A model generated the notes under the pieces. That model saw only the letters and a list, made by a program, of their open reading frames with translations. It was not told the DNA's origin and searched no databases. This document shows, piece after piece, positions 9,514 to 18,500 of a DNA stretch of 64,000 bases. Location of the stretch: the NCBI GenBank assembly GCA_002842035.1, contig PHBP01000004.1, positions 186,001 through 250,000 of the forward strand, given 5' to 3'. The translations under genes were made by a program, and so were the position numbers. Source of the DNA: Candidatus Cloacimonetes bacterium HGW-Cloacimonetes-2 (GTDB lineage Bacteria; Cloacimonadota; Cloacimonadia; Cloacimonadales; Cloacimonadaceae). How positions within the stretch are numbered: the first letter of the stretch is position 1; each line of letters opens with the position of its first letter.

Positions 9514-9881
9514 ATACACCCAAGATAGAGAACTTTCTCGAAAAATCCGATATGAACTATCTTTTCTGCCTGCTCACCAAGCTGGAGATCCAGAGAGTAA
9601 ATCAATTGCCAGCCCACGTGAAACAGAAATTCATAGAAAAGATCACCGTGATGGCTATGGAACACGTAGCTGAAAACGAAGTGCCGGATTACATTACAGA
9701 GATCGCCGAAGCCGAGCTCGCAATGGCAGAAGAAGCCGCCCGCGAGATGGATGATGAAGGTGATTTTGACCTGGAAATGGAGACCATCGACGATTCCAAG
9801 CACTTCATCGAAGACATCAATCCCGAAGATATGGACGAAGCCATCGAAGACGACTTTGACGACGATGGAGATGACGACTAA
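9510..9881 (+). CDS. Small acidic protein in the rpoZ position, possible RNA polymerase omega subunit
   Basis: A 123-residue protein with a helical N-terminal half (MNTPKIENFLEK, MNYLFCLLTKLEIQRVNQL) and a highly acidic tail rich in Asp and Glu from about residue 80. In many bacteria rpoZ directly follows gmk, and the N-terminal layout (short DxxLEK-like start, then a hydrophobic, arginine-containing helix) is compatible with a diverged omega. The classic omega motif with paired Ala-Arg residues is not clear. The ATGA overlap with gmk and the three-base gap to the next gene place it firmly in the operon. Function remains a guess. Confidence 0.5.
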   Translation: MNTPKIENFLEKSDMNYLFCLLTKLEIQRVNQLPAHVKQKFIEKITVMAMEHVAENEVPDYITEIAEAELAMAEEAAREMDDEGDFDLEMETIDDSKHFIEDINPEDMDEAIEDDFDDDGDDD

Positions 9882-9884
9882 TCA

Positions 9885-10571
9885 ATGCCCTCCATCAAGG
9901 AATTAAAGCAATACCTTGAAACTCTGCAAAACCTGGGTATCAAAGAGCTTTACGCAGAAGCCGGAGCCACGCCCGGCTCCACAGCCCGGGAAGAAGACTA
10001 TTCTAATCTAGATAACGAAAGCCACCTGGCCCTCCTGGAAGCCAAATACGCCAATTGCACCAAGTGCACCCTGGCAGCCGGACGGATCAAATTCGTCTAT
10101 GGCGATGGTAATCCGGAAGCAAAAGTAATGATCATCGGAGAAGCTCCCGGCGAGCAAGAAAACCTGATGGGCAAGCCCTTTGTGGGCAAAGCCGGAGAGC
10201 TTTTGGACAGGATGATCGCGGCTATCCACCTGGATCGGGAAACGGTCTATATCGCCAATATCGTGAAATGCCGTCCACCGGGAAACCGGGATCCCCAACC
10301 GGAAGAACGCATTGCCTGCCTGCCCTATCTGGTGGAGCAAATCTCCATAGTCAAACCCAAGATCATCCTGATGATGGGGCTGGTCGCGGCTCAGACGCTG
10401 CTTGCCACCAACCAGTCATTGGGCAATCTGCGCCAGAAGGTACATTTCTTTGAAGGCATCCCGAGCTATGTAAGCTATCACCCGGCAGCTCTCCTGCGCA
10501 ATCCAAATTGGAAACTTCCCGCCTGGGAAGACCTGAAGCTCTTTTACCAGCACTATCTGAATCTCATCTAG
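9885..10571 (+). CDS. Uracil-DNA glycosylase, family 4 (iron-sulfur type)
   Basis: A 228-residue base-excision repair enzyme that removes uracil from DNA. Family 4 features are visible: the first cysteine pair CTKC, motif GEAPGEQENLMGKPFVG, the third cysteine in CRPPGNRDP, the fourth in ERIACLPYL (a 4Fe-4S cluster set), and the C-terminal SYHPAALLRNP. An N-terminal extension of about 45 residues precedes the core, as in phage SPO1 polymerase-like relatives. The start ATG lies three bases after the preceding stop codon. Confidence 0.93.
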   Translation: MPSIKELKQYLETLQNLGIKELYAEAGATPGSTAREEDYSNLDNESHLALLEAKYANCTKCTLAAGRIKFVYGDGNPEAKVMIIGEAPGEQENLMGKPFVGKAGELLDRMIAAIHLDRETVYIANIVKCRPPGNRDPQPEERIACLPYLVEQISIVKPKIILMMGLVAAQTLLATNQSLGNLRQKVHFFEGIPSYVSYHPAALLRNPNWKLPAWEDLKLFYQHYLNLI

Positions 10572-10573
10572 CA

Positions 10574-11377
10574 ATGCTGCGTTTCCTACGCCATATCAGC
10601 ATCCTGATCACCCTGACGATACTTCTATCCCTGGGATATCTGGGTGCGGAAACGATGGCTATCTATGGGGATACCAGGACAAATAGCGAGATACATTCGC
10701 AAGTGGTGCTGGAGATTGCGGGCTGGAAGCCGGGGATCGCCTTTCACAGCGGAGACCTGAGCCAAAGGGGACAGACACAGGCTGAATATGATCGGTGGAA
10801 GAGCATTTCGGCACCACTCAGCGAACTCTGCAGGATCTACCCGGCAAAGGGCAATCACGAGCGAGACAGAGAGCTATTCCTGGCAAATTTCCCCTATCTG
10901 AACGGCTCGAGCTGGTATAGCCTGGAGCAGGATTCGATAAAGTTTGTGGTATTGGACAGCACTGAGGATCTGAGCCCGGGATCGCCTCAGTATCAGTATC
11001 TGGCTCTTCAACTGGCACAGACTGGGCTGCCGATTGTGATCATTATGCACCATCCGGTCTTTAGCAGCGGAGAGCACGGAGACGAGCTGTCTTTGGGGTT
11101 GTTTTTGCCTGGTCTATTTGAGGATAGCAGGGTGAAGCTGGTGATCAGCGGACACGAGCACTCCTATGAGCGCCTGGAGTATGGCGGGATCAGCTATCTC
11201 GTTAGCGGTGGAGGCGGTGCGCCTCTGAGGGATGCGACAACTGAGCATCCTTATAGCAAGATCTTTGTAAAAAAACACAATTACATCATCGCGCAAAGGG
11301 ACAAAGACGAGCTTTCTATCAGCGTTTATAGCCTCGGCAGAGAGCTGATCGAGAGCATCACTATCGATCTTCGCTAA
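10574..11377 (+). CDS. Secreted calcineurin-like metallophosphoesterase
   Basis: A 267-residue phosphoesterase of the purple acid phosphatase-like type. The metal-binding motifs appear in order: GDTRTN, HSGDLSQRG, GNHERD, MHHPVFSSGEHG and GHEHSYER. A hydrophobic N-terminal segment (ISILITLTILLSLGYLGAE) looks like a signal peptide, so it should act in the periplasm or outside. The ATG at 10574 lies two bases after the udg stop codon; the frame is open further upstream but that part lies inside udg. The substrate is unknown. Confidence 0.85.
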   Translation: MLRFLRHISILITLTILLSLGYLGAETMAIYGDTRTNSEIHSQVVLEIAGWKPGIAFHSGDLSQRGQTQAEYDRWKSISAPLSELCRIYPAKGNHERDRELFLANFPYLNGSSWYSLEQDSIKFVVLDSTEDLSPGSPQYQYLALQLAQTGLPIVIIMHHPVFSSGEHGDELSLGLFLPGLFEDSRVKLVISGHEHSYERLEYGGISYLVSGGGGAPLRDATTEHPYSKIFVKKHNYIIAQRDKDELSISVYSLGRELIESITIDLR

Positions 11378-11443
11378 GCATTTGCCTTTTCTTGGGCACG
11401 ATTCCTGCATAGATTATCATCAGCAATTTGAATGGAGTTTTCA

Positions 11444-12952
11444 GTGAAATATATTGTCGTTTTAATAATGCTCGTGGTGGCGATGGGAAGCCTGATGGCG
11501 CAGATAAATGGAGAGATTAGCCAGCTTGGGGACAAGACAGTGCTCAAGATCTGGGGCAATCACTATCAGCGCGGCTATGCCCAGGGCTATCTTTTGGCAG
11601 ATGAGATCAAGGAAGTCTTTACCGACTATTTCTATACGATGCAGGTCTTTTCAGACCAGGATTATTACAACCAGCTTTGGGACTTTACTACCTCCAGCTT
11701 TGCACCTGATAACCGCTTTATCACGGAATGTACGGGCATTGCAGAGGGGATGGCAGCCTCCTCCGCGGGGGCATATGTCGCTGTGCTGGGCAGAAACCTG
11801 GAAGCACAGGATCTTTTGATGCTCAATGCTTCGGTGGATCTGGCTTATCTGGAATCAAGCAAGGAACTCCAGCTTGGCTGTGCCAGTCTGGCAAGCTGGG
11901 GCAGTTCTACCCAGGCGGACGAGATCCTGCAGGGTAGCGCGGTGATCACGAGATTTTTGGATTGGACGACCAATACCGCATTGATCGGCAATCCGCTCTT
12001 GGTAGTGCATTTCCCCTCAGAGCCGGACGAGATGCGCTGGGTCAATTTCACCTTCCCTGGCTTTATCGGAGCGATCACGGCTCTGAATGAGGAACTGCAC
12101 TTTGCCTCGATGAATACCGGAAATGATCACTATTACAACGATCTAAACGGCTTGAATCCGATCCTTTACAGCATCCGCAGCGGTATCGAACGCAGGGATT
12201 ATGATCAGAATGGGATTCAGGATGCTGATGATCTATATTCAGCGATCCAGAGCAAGAATCACCTGGCAGGATTCATTGTGCAGAATCTGCTGGAGAACGG
12301 TGGAGAGGCCTATAACAGCGTGATCGAGACCAATAACGGCGGAACAGCACGGCGTTTGTACAATCAAAGCGGTGATCTCCCGGGATTGCATCTGGCAGCA
12401 ACCAATCATTTCCGAGTGCTGTCTTATCCCACTTGTTGCACGAGATACGTCAATATCCAGGATTCGCTTTATACAAACCGCTATCTGAGCGCAAAAAGGC
12501 AGTGGAACGTGCTCAGCGGGGCGGCAGGGATGGATAACAATCTGATGGCGATTCAGTATATTCCGGCGCAGGATTATCTGCTCTGGGCGGTTGCAACAGC
12601 GAATACTCCGGCATTTGCACGGCCGGCAGTGACCTTTGCGCCTTCACAGCTCTTTAGCCATCCGGTCTCAAATAATGATGATCACCTTGTGCAAGCGCCT
12701 TTTGATATCTCCGTCTATCCCAATCCTTTTGGCAATCCTGCCGAGCTGAGATTGGAAACAAAAAGCGAGATAAACCGGGTGGAGATTTTTAACCTGAGGG
12801 GACAGAGGATTTATAATGGACAAGGCAGGGGAAACAGCCACAGCTTTGGCGAGCTGAGTGCTGAGATGCCCAGCGGGATCTATCTGATCCGGGTAAGCGA
12901 TACTCAGGGCAATACGGGTAGCTGCAGGATACTGAAGATCGGGAGTAAATAA
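11444..12952 (+). CDS. Secreted C45-like acyltransferase/hydrolase with C-terminal sorting domain
   Basis: A protein of about 502 residues in three parts: a signal peptide (YIVVLIMLVVAMGSLMAQ), an Ntn-hydrolase-like domain resembling the C45 peptidase / penicillin acyltransferase group, and a C-terminal type IX-type sorting domain (SVYPNPFGNPAELRL ... GIYLIRVSD). The nucleophile candidate is the Cys in QLGCASLASWG (about residue 146), with an NHYQRGYAQG motif near the start as in family members. GTG at 11444 has GGAG six bases upstream and gives a clean signal peptide; an ATG at 11432 is the alternative. The substrate is unknown. It converges on the next gene with a six-base gap and no visible terminator. 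Confidence 0.75.
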   Translation: MKYIVVLIMLVVAMGSLMAQINGEISQLGDKTVLKIWGNHYQRGYAQGYLLADEIKEVFTDYFYTMQVFSDQDYYNQLWDFTTSSFAPDNRFITECTGIAEGMAASSAGAYVAVLGRNLEAQDLLMLNASVDLAYLESSKELQLGCASLASWGSSTQADEILQGSAVITRFLDWTTNTALIGNPLLVVHFPSEPDEMRWVNFTFPGFIGAITALNEELHFASMNTGNDHYYNDLNGLNPILYSIRSGIERRDYDQNGIQDADDLYSAIQSKNHLAGFIVQNLLENGGEAYNSVIETNNGGTARRLYNQSGDLPGLHLAATNHFRVLSYPTCCTRYVNIQDSLYTNRYLSAKRQWNVLSGAAGMDNNLMAIQYIPAQDYLLWAVATANTPAFARPAVTFAPSQLFSHPVSNNDDHLVQAPFDISVYPNPFGNPAELRLETKSEINRVEIFNLRGQRIYNGQGRGNSHSFGELSAEMPSGIYLIRVSDTQGNTGSCRILKIGSK

Positions 12953-12958
12953 GCTCGT

Positions 12959-13891
12959 TTAGTGGTACTGGTAGATCATCCAGCCATCACGGCCGAGACC
13001 CAGGAAGATATAATCCTGATCCAAGGCTACGTCATAGACTGTTGCCACCGGAAGGATGCTATTCACTTCCTGAATACGGGTGGGCAGGGAGACATCCATA
13101 ATGCGCATACCGCCAGGACCCAGGGCTACAAAGAGGCGGTTGTCTTTGACCTCAATATCCAGGATATCGTGAGTAAAGCGGTATTGATTGATCAGGGTGG
13201 GGTTGTTCAAGTCTCTGATGCTCATTGCCATCAGGTTTTTACCGGCACCAATCCAGATGATATCATTGTTCTTTGCCAGGACCCGGGCGTCATAGATCTG
13301 ATAGTTGGTACCCATAGAGGTGGGAAACTGGAGATCGGTAATATCAACGGTCACCAGACCAAAGTCATTTAGAGCATAGAGATAGGGATATTCCGCGTGG
13401 AAGTCCTTAATGCCCCATTTCTCCGAGAAAGTGCTGCGGATATCGCGTTGACCACCGCTGCCAATATCGATGATATCTATACCTCTGTAGCGATCGGCAA
13501 TGTAGATGGTGGCGCCTTCGCGAGTGATGCGGTCGCCGATGAAAGTAGTGGGGAAAAAGATACGTCCGTAGAGATTGAGTGAATCAACCGGCACGACAGT
13601 ATTGGTGGGCTCCGCGGAGCAAATGTAGAGATAACGATCGGCTGCTACATTGATATCTTCTATAGGGAATACGGAGTAGAATGAGGCTTCGATGCGGGGT
13701 TGCCAGGCATTGAAGCTGGAATATATCCAGATCTGGTTGTTGTTGCGCACATAGACCTGCTGGTTTTCAGCCATTATGCTCATAGCCTGGCTGTTCTTAA
13801 CGTGCGTAATGAGATTGAGAAACTTGTTGTCCACTGCTCCCAAAGAGAGCAGGATCGAGGTGGCAATTAGGGCCAATAAGAGCTTTTTCAT
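12959..13891 (-). CDS. Secreted LVIVD-repeat beta-propeller protein
   Basis: A 310-residue protein with a signal peptide (MKKLLLALIATSILLSLGAV) and repeated units of the LVIVD type, for example GATIYIADRYRGIDIIDI, NDFGLVTVDITDL, KNLMAMSIRDLNNP and PGGMRIMDVSLP. Such propellers usually sit at the cell surface or in the periplasm and have no known enzymatic role. The ATG at 13889-13891 directly follows GGAGTAAAG, and the frame is open further upstream only as a shadow of moxR. It is the last gene of a minus-strand run, two bases after moxR. Confidence 0.7.
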   Translation of the reverse strand: MKKLLLALIATSILLSLGAVDNKFLNLITHVKNSQAMSIMAENQQVYVRNNNQIWIYSSFNAWQPRIEASFYSVFPIEDINVAADRYLYICSAEPTNTVVPVDSLNLYGRIFFPTTFIGDRITREGATIYIADRYRGIDIIDIGSGGQRDIRSTFSEKWGIKDFHAEYPYLYALNDFGLVTVDITDLQFPTSMGTNYQIYDARVLAKNNDIIWIGAGKNLMAMSIRDLNNPTLINQYRFTHDILDIEVKDNRLFVALGPGGMRIMDVSLPTRIQEVNSILPVATVYDVALDQDYIFLGLGRDGWMIYQYH

Positions 13892-13893
13892 CT

Positions 13894-14874
13894 TTACTCC
13901 AGGATGCTTTTGATAATGTCTCCTGAGCTCAGGCCTTCCGCCTCTGCTGCAAATGATACCAGGATGCGGTGAGATAGGACTATCTCCGCAACACTGCGTA
14001 CATCTTCTTCGGCAGGAGTGAGTCTGCCGGAAAGGGCAGCACGGGTCTTGGCAGCCAGAATCAGGAACTGGGAAGCTCTGGGACCGGCACCCCAATTGAC
14101 CCACTTCTTCACTTCGGAGGAAGCTTCCGGATCAGACGGGCGGGTACTGCGAGCCAGCTTTACAGCATACTTTAGCACGTGATCGCTGACTGGAAGGGAG
14201 CGGATGGCTTCTTGTGCAGCGATGATCTCCTGAGCATTGAAGACAGGCGATATCTGAGGCACAGCAAGCCCGGTCGTGCTTTCCACGATCTTTAGCTCTT
14301 CCTCGTAGGAGGGATATCCAATCTTGATATAAAACATAAAGCGATCCAATTGTGCTTCCGGAAGCGGATATGTGCCTTCCTGCTCGATGGGATTTTGAGT
14401 AGCCATCACGATGAAAGGTCTGTCCAGCATCCATGTCTTATTACCTGCGGTAACTGCATTTTCCTGCATAGCTTGTAATAAGGCTGCCTGAGTCTTGGGC
14501 GGAGTGCGGTTGATCTCGTCCGCCAGGATCATATTGGCAAAGATAGGACCCTTGAGGTATTGAAATTGCTTGTTCTCACCACTTGCGCCGGAGACCAGGA
14601 CGTCTGAGCCGGTGATATCCGAAGGCATCAGATCAGGTGTAAATTGAATCCTGCTAAAGCTGAGATTGAGAGCTTTGGCAATCGTGGAGATCAACAAGGT
14701 CTTGGCAAGCCCCGGAACGCCTTCGATCAGGATGTGTCCGCCGGAAAAGAGCCCGGTAAGCACCTGATCCACCACAATGTCCTGCCCAATGATCTGTTTC
14801 CCGATCTCTGCTGTGAGAGTGAGCCGGGATTTCTGAAGCTGGTTGATTGTATCTATCAGTTGTTGTTCATTCAT
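13894..14874 (-). CDS. MoxR-family AAA+ ATPase
   Basis: A 326-residue AAA+ ATPase thought to act as a chaperone for metal or cofactor insertion into partner proteins. The Walker A region is GVPGLAKTLL, Walker B is ILADEINRTPPKTQAALL, sensor 1 is MATQNPIEQEGTYPLPEAQLDRF, and the lid domain is complete. The usual partners (DUF58 and VWA proteins) are not next to it. The ATG at 14872-14874 overlaps the end of the upstream membrane protein gene by eight bases. Confidence 0.92.
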   Translation of the reverse strand: MNEQQLIDTINQLQKSRLTLTAEIGKQIIGQDIVVDQVLTGLFSGGHILIEGVPGLAKTLLISTIAKALNLSFSRIQFTPDLMPSDITGSDVLVSGASGENKQFQYLKGPIFANMILADEINRTPPKTQAALLQAMQENAVTAGNKTWMLDRPFIVMATQNPIEQEGTYPLPEAQLDRFMFYIKIGYPSYEEELKIVESTTGLAVPQISPVFNAQEIIAAQEAIRSLPVSDHVLKYAVKLARSTRPSDPEASSEVKKWVNWGAGPRASQFLILAAKTRAALSGRLTPAEEDVRSVAEIVLSHRILVSFAAEAEGLSSGDIIKSILE

Positions 14875-15871
14875 AAGTCTTATCATCCTTGTAAACTGCT
14901 TTAATAACGTCGTAACCACTCACACTAAAGGAGATTATCCCCAGGATGCTCATGATCAGCGCTGTCAGAATATGAGCAAAGACCATCACCGCTGAAGCGC
15001 TGTCTTTCGTCAATCCAAATCCTATGGAAAAGATGATGATCATCATCCATTCGTTGCTGCCCAGTTGTGCCGGAGGTTGCGGCAGTGCATAAGAGAGATT
15101 GATAAGGGTATATCCAAAGAGCACCATCGCAAAGGGATAGCTCATTCCAAAGGCACGAAAGAGGCTGTAGAAATAGAAGCCATCCAGAAAGACACCCAGC
15201 GCTGTGAGCAGGATCGAGACCGCTAGCACAGTCCAGTGATGCTCAAAGATATTCAGCCCCGCCACAAAGAGCTTCATAAAGCCTTGTGCCTTGGCTCTAA
15301 ACACTCTGGGTAAGATCGCCAGGACTTTCTCAAAGAAGCTGTGAACTCCCTTTTGGTTCAAAGCTGCCATCAGCAGTAGTGCCAGCGACAGCACAAAGAC
15401 CAGTGCCAACAAGACCAGCAGAATTGTCATCCCTGTAGAAAGCTGTACCGCCAGAAAGGGCAACATCAGCAGCACAAAGAAGATTCCCAAGGTGTCAAAA
15501 CTCTTGTCTATAAAGATTGAAGGCAGTGATGCAGAGACCGGGAGCCCGTGATTCTTGCGGATAAACCACGCCTTGACCAGCTCTCCCAAGCGGATCGGAA
15601 TCATATAGTTGATAAAGTTGCCACCCATACTATAAAGCCAGGTGCGTCCCACGCCGATCGGGATATCCTTGCGCAGGATCAGGTTCCACCTCAGAGAGCG
15701 GATAAAGTATGCCATTACATAGATCACTGCCGCCAGGAGCACAAGGCTCTTATCGACCTCACGTATCTTGAGTATTATCTGATCGAGCTCAGTGAAACTA
15801 AGCCAGAGCCCGATCAAGACCAAGCCCAGAATCAGTCCTATGATCAGGCTACTGATGCGTTTTTTAGACAT
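14867..15871 (-). CDS. LPG synthase-like integral membrane protein (UPF0104 family)
   Basis: A 334-residue polytopic membrane protein with about eight hydrophobic segments. The family signature RLGELVKAWFIRK and the GNFINYMIPIRLGE stretch identify the lysylphosphatidylglycerol synthase transmembrane family; only the flippase-like membrane part is present, without the soluble aminoacyltransferase domain. Related stand-alone proteins are often found near glycosyltransferase or polysaccharide genes. The start ATG at 15869-15871 gives MSKKRISSL; it overlaps the upstream gene by eight bases, so the operon is tightly coupled. Confidence 0.82.
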   Translation of the reverse strand: MSKKRISSLIIGLILGLVLIGLWLSFTELDQIILKIREVDKSLVLLAAVIYVMAYFIRSLRWNLILRKDIPIGVGRTWLYSMGGNFINYMIPIRLGELVKAWFIRKNHGLPVSASLPSIFIDKSFDTLGIFFVLLMLPFLAVQLSTGMTILLVLLALVFVLSLALLLMAALNQKGVHSFFEKVLAILPRVFRAKAQGFMKLFVAGLNIFEHHWTVLAVSILLTALGVFLDGFYFYSLFRAFGMSYPFAMVLFGYTLINLSYALPQPPAQLGSNEWMMIIIFSIGFGLTKDSASAVMVFAHILTALIMSILGIISFSVSGYDVIKAVYKDDKTYE

Positions 15872-16730
15872 CAGACTCCGGAACAAACTGCAGATAGTAG
15901 TGATGTGCCCAGTATTTCTTAAAAGCCTCCGGGGCAAATCTCTCCAGGAAGCTATAGCGCATCATCCTGTCCTCAAAATCAGGATCCTTGCCTGTATAGA
16001 AATCCATTATGCTGACCCGTTTGCCGGGTGCTTTCTGCGCCACAGGGACTTTGCACTTGCCCATCAGCTTGCAAAACATACAATGCTTCATCAGGAAGTC
16101 CTCTTTGCTCATTCCGATATCCGGCCACAGTGGACAATCGAAATAGCCTTTGGCTTCCAGGCGCCAGCCCAGCTTGCGCAGATGCCATGAGATCACAGCA
16201 GGATCGATAAAGCCGGGATTTACTTCCGGATAAAGCTCCGGACTGTAGTCTTTGATCTGGGTTTTATATCCTATCCCTGCCCTGTTTGGCACACTGATAA
16301 AGATCAGCTTGGAGCTTACCCGGGATAGCTCTCCCAAGTAGCGCGGCAGATCCTTTACAAACCAGATCGCCGAGAAACTAAAGCTCATATCGATGCTTTT
16401 ATCCGGATAGTCGAGCAGTGAGTAATCCTTGTTATATCTAATCTCCAACGGCAGATCGAGCTTTTGCCAGAGAGCTTTGATCTCCTCTATCCTGAGCTCG
16501 TTATGATCTTCCAGATGCACCTCTGCCCCATCCAAAGCCGCCTGCATCAGGTTGATCCCGGAAAGCCCGGTAAAGCCAAAGGACGGACTCTCCAGGATGC
16601 TCTTGATTCCATGCTTGCAAATGGCCTCGCTGATCAAGCGATTGAGGATTATCCTCTCGTAAGAAGAGCCCAGACCCTCATCGGGATTGTCAAAGTACTT
16701 TTCCCAGTCGTGTATGATAGGAATGGCCAT
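15864..16730 (-). CDS. Class I SAM-dependent methyltransferase-like protein
   Basis: A 288-residue protein with a type 11 methyltransferase layout: a diverged nucleotide-binding region (ILESPSFGFTGLSGI), an acidic residue after the second strand (VHLEDHNE), and IDMSFSFSAIWFVKDLPRYLGELSRV in place of the usual strand 4 region. The C-terminal third contains a cysteine group (HCMFCKLMGKCKVP), which may bind a metal. Substrate not known. Two adjacent ATG codons lie after GGAGG; the second (16728-16730) has the better spacing. It overlaps the epimerase stop codon. Confidence 0.65.
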   Translation of the reverse strand: MAIPIIHDWEKYFDNPDEGLGSSYERIILNRLISEAICKHGIKSILESPSFGFTGLSGINLMQAALDGAEVHLEDHNELRIEEIKALWQKLDLPLEIRYNKDYSLLDYPDKSIDMSFSFSAIWFVKDLPRYLGELSRVSSKLIFISVPNRAGIGYKTQIKDYSPELYPEVNPGFIDPAVISWHLRKLGWRLEAKGYFDCPLWPDIGMSKEDFLMKHCMFCKLMGKCKVPVAQKAPGKRVSIMDFYTGKDPDFEDRMMRYSFLERFAPEAFKKYWAHHYYLQFVPESDV

Positions 16731-17704
16731 CATTCCTCCCTATAGGCTTTGATGATGCTTTGGATGCCGGGGATGGTAAAACGCTCTTTCAAGCCCATCA
16801 GTTGATAGGTCTCCCGGACATCATAGATCCAGCTCTTGGAGATCAGCTCAAAGCGGCTGGTCCACAGCTCGTTCTTTACAAACTTAGCCAGATACTCGCC
16901 AATCGCAAAGAGTTTACGGTCAAAATACATCCACTGGATGTAGTTTTTATTACGCAATTGCCTGCTGATGAAATTGACCAGATCAGCCAATTGTACCGGC
17001 TCACGATCCGCAACATTTAGGCTGATGGCGTTGGGATAGTCATTACACAGGAGCCAGATAAAGGCATCCGAGATCGTCTCGATATCACACAGATGAATCC
17101 AGGTCCGCTTATTGATCATCGGAAAGATCCGTTTATCAACCATCTTGACCAATTGCCAGGGGAAGCCGTAATCGCCTCTGCCATAGGTGATGGAAGGCCT
17201 CAGGATGGCTGCCCGCAATCCCTGTAAGACAGCTTTGTTGATGATGCGTTCGGATTGGATCTTGGTGTAGTGGTAATAGTTATCAGGATTTCGCTCCGTT
17301 TCGTTGTTTGCCGGCAGCTCGTCCGGGATTGCCCCAAATACTCCCACCGACGAGCAGAACAAGAGCTCGCAATTGTTATTCAGGCAATACTCCACAAACT
17401 GCTCAGTAGCCATTACATTGGCGCGGTAATAGACTTCCTTGGGGAACTTTCTGCCCCCTCGGAGCGCTCCTATATGCAGGATCGTATCAAAGCTGCGATT
17501 GTCCAGAAACTCTTTCAGGTCTTTGGTATCAGCCAGATCCAGGGGAACAGTCTCGCTCTTTTCCTGAAACTCTCCAAACCTCTCATAATCTGTATTGGGA
17601 CGCACCAGCGCCGTGATCTCGTAGGGAAGTTCCTGCGCCAATATCTTGATCAAGACGGCTTTGCCGATCAGTCCGCTGATCCCGGTGATAAGTAGCTTCT
17701 TCAT
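16730..17704 (-). CDS. NAD-dependent epimerase/dehydratase (extended SDR)
   Basis: A 324-residue extended short-chain dehydrogenase. The NAD-binding motif is TGISGLIGKAV at residues 8-18, the catalytic Ser is in CSSVGVFG, and the YxxxK motif is YYHYTKIQ. Such enzymes modify nucleotide sugars or related substrates; the neighbours (PHP phosphatase, methyltransferase, LPG synthase-like protein) suggest a role in envelope or polysaccharide building. It overlaps the PHP phosphatase upstream by one base, consistent with one operon. Confidence 0.85.
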   Translation of the reverse strand: MKKLLITGISGLIGKAVLIKILAQELPYEITALVRPNTDYERFGEFQEKSETVPLDLADTKDLKEFLDNRSFDTILHIGALRGGRKFPKEVYYRANVMATEQFVEYCLNNNCELLFCSSVGVFGAIPDELPANNETERNPDNYYHYTKIQSERIINKAVLQGLRAAILRPSITYGRGDYGFPWQLVKMVDKRIFPMINKRTWIHLCDIETISDAFIWLLCNDYPNAISLNVADREPVQLADLVNFISRQLRNKNYIQWMYFDRKLFAIGEYLAKFVKNELWTSRFELISKSWIYDVRETYQLMGLKERFTIPGIQSIIKAYREE

Positions 17705-18495
17705 TATCCGAATATCTTTGCCAAAAAGCTCTTTTTCCTGCGGCTGTGGCTGCGGTGATGATGCATCACTTTGACGTAGGTATAAGGGATATCCTCTCCG
17801 CTCTCGATCCGCGAAGGGAATTCCTGCATCAGGAGCTCCGCCGTTCTCCTGTCCAGATGCTCTTCGATCCAGGTAAAGGCATTGGGAAAGGTATCATAAC
17901 TGCCTCTGGCATGGTCGTCAGAAGCAATAAAGTGTACCCAGCCTTCTTCCAGGAGCCTGTAGGCAGTGTCTTTGACCTTTGCTCCGTAAAAACCCATAAA
18001 ACTGGCTGCGTTTACTTGAACATAAACATTACGGGAGATCAGGTTCTTGATCTCGGAAGGACGTTTCATTATGCTGACGTATCGTTCGGCGTGCGCCAGA
18101 ATGGGCTTTGCCCCCATCCTGAGGACAGGATATATCGTCCCATAGAGATCAGGCGGGAGTCCATTGAGATCTGATTCAAACAGCACATAGCGGGAATCCC
18201 CCATAAAGAGCGATTCACGCCGGATATCGTCCCAAGCCCCCATTTGTAAAAAGACCTCAAAGCCCGGCTTTAGCTCCAGAGAAATCCCTGCAGCTTCCAT
18301 CGCGCTCTTGAGCTCGTTAAATTTCTTGTCGTATTCCGCCCTGGAATACTCGTAATGCCCTTTGAAGAAGTGTGAAGTAAGGTAAAGCCTCCGGGTGCCG
18401 CTTTCAGCTATCTTTTTCAGGCTTTCCAGCGATTGTTGCAGATCGGTAGATCCATCATCTATCCCCGGCAGGATATGGCTGTGAATATCAATCAT
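17704..18495 (-). CDS. PHP-type tyrosine-protein phosphatase (CpsB/YwqE family)
   Basis: A 263-residue PHP-domain phosphatase. It has the metal-binding motifs IDIHSHILPGIDDG at the N-terminus, LTSHF, E79 within LELKPGFEVF, AHAERY and ASDDHARG, the set seen in CpsB/CapC/YwqE phosphatases that dephosphorylate the tyrosine kinases controlling polysaccharide export. The C-terminus is basic and His-rich (HHHRSHSRRKKS). No BY-kinase gene is visible in the window, so its partner is elsewhere or different. Confidence 0.88.
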   Translation of the reverse strand: MIDIHSHILPGIDDGSTDLQQSLESLKKIAESGTRRLYLTSHFFKGHYEYSRAEYDKKFNELKSAMEAAGISLELKPGFEVFLQMGAWDDIRRESLFMGDSRYVLFESDLNGLPPDLYGTIYPVLRMGAKPILAHAERYVSIMKRPSEIKNLISRNVYVQVNAASFMGFYGAKVKDTAYRLLEEGWVHFIASDDHARGSYDTFPNAFTWIEEHLDRRTAELLMQEFPSRIESGEDIPYTYVKVMHHHRSHSRRKKSFLAKIFG

Positions 18496-18500
18496 TTTTC

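Noticed and set aside
8869-9519. Long minus-strand open frame opposite gmk.
   Set aside because: It is a mirror of a clear guanylate kinase gene, with no start signal or family likeness. The same applies to long frames opposite divIVA (49846-50442), the PorV-like gene (56036-56821) and others.
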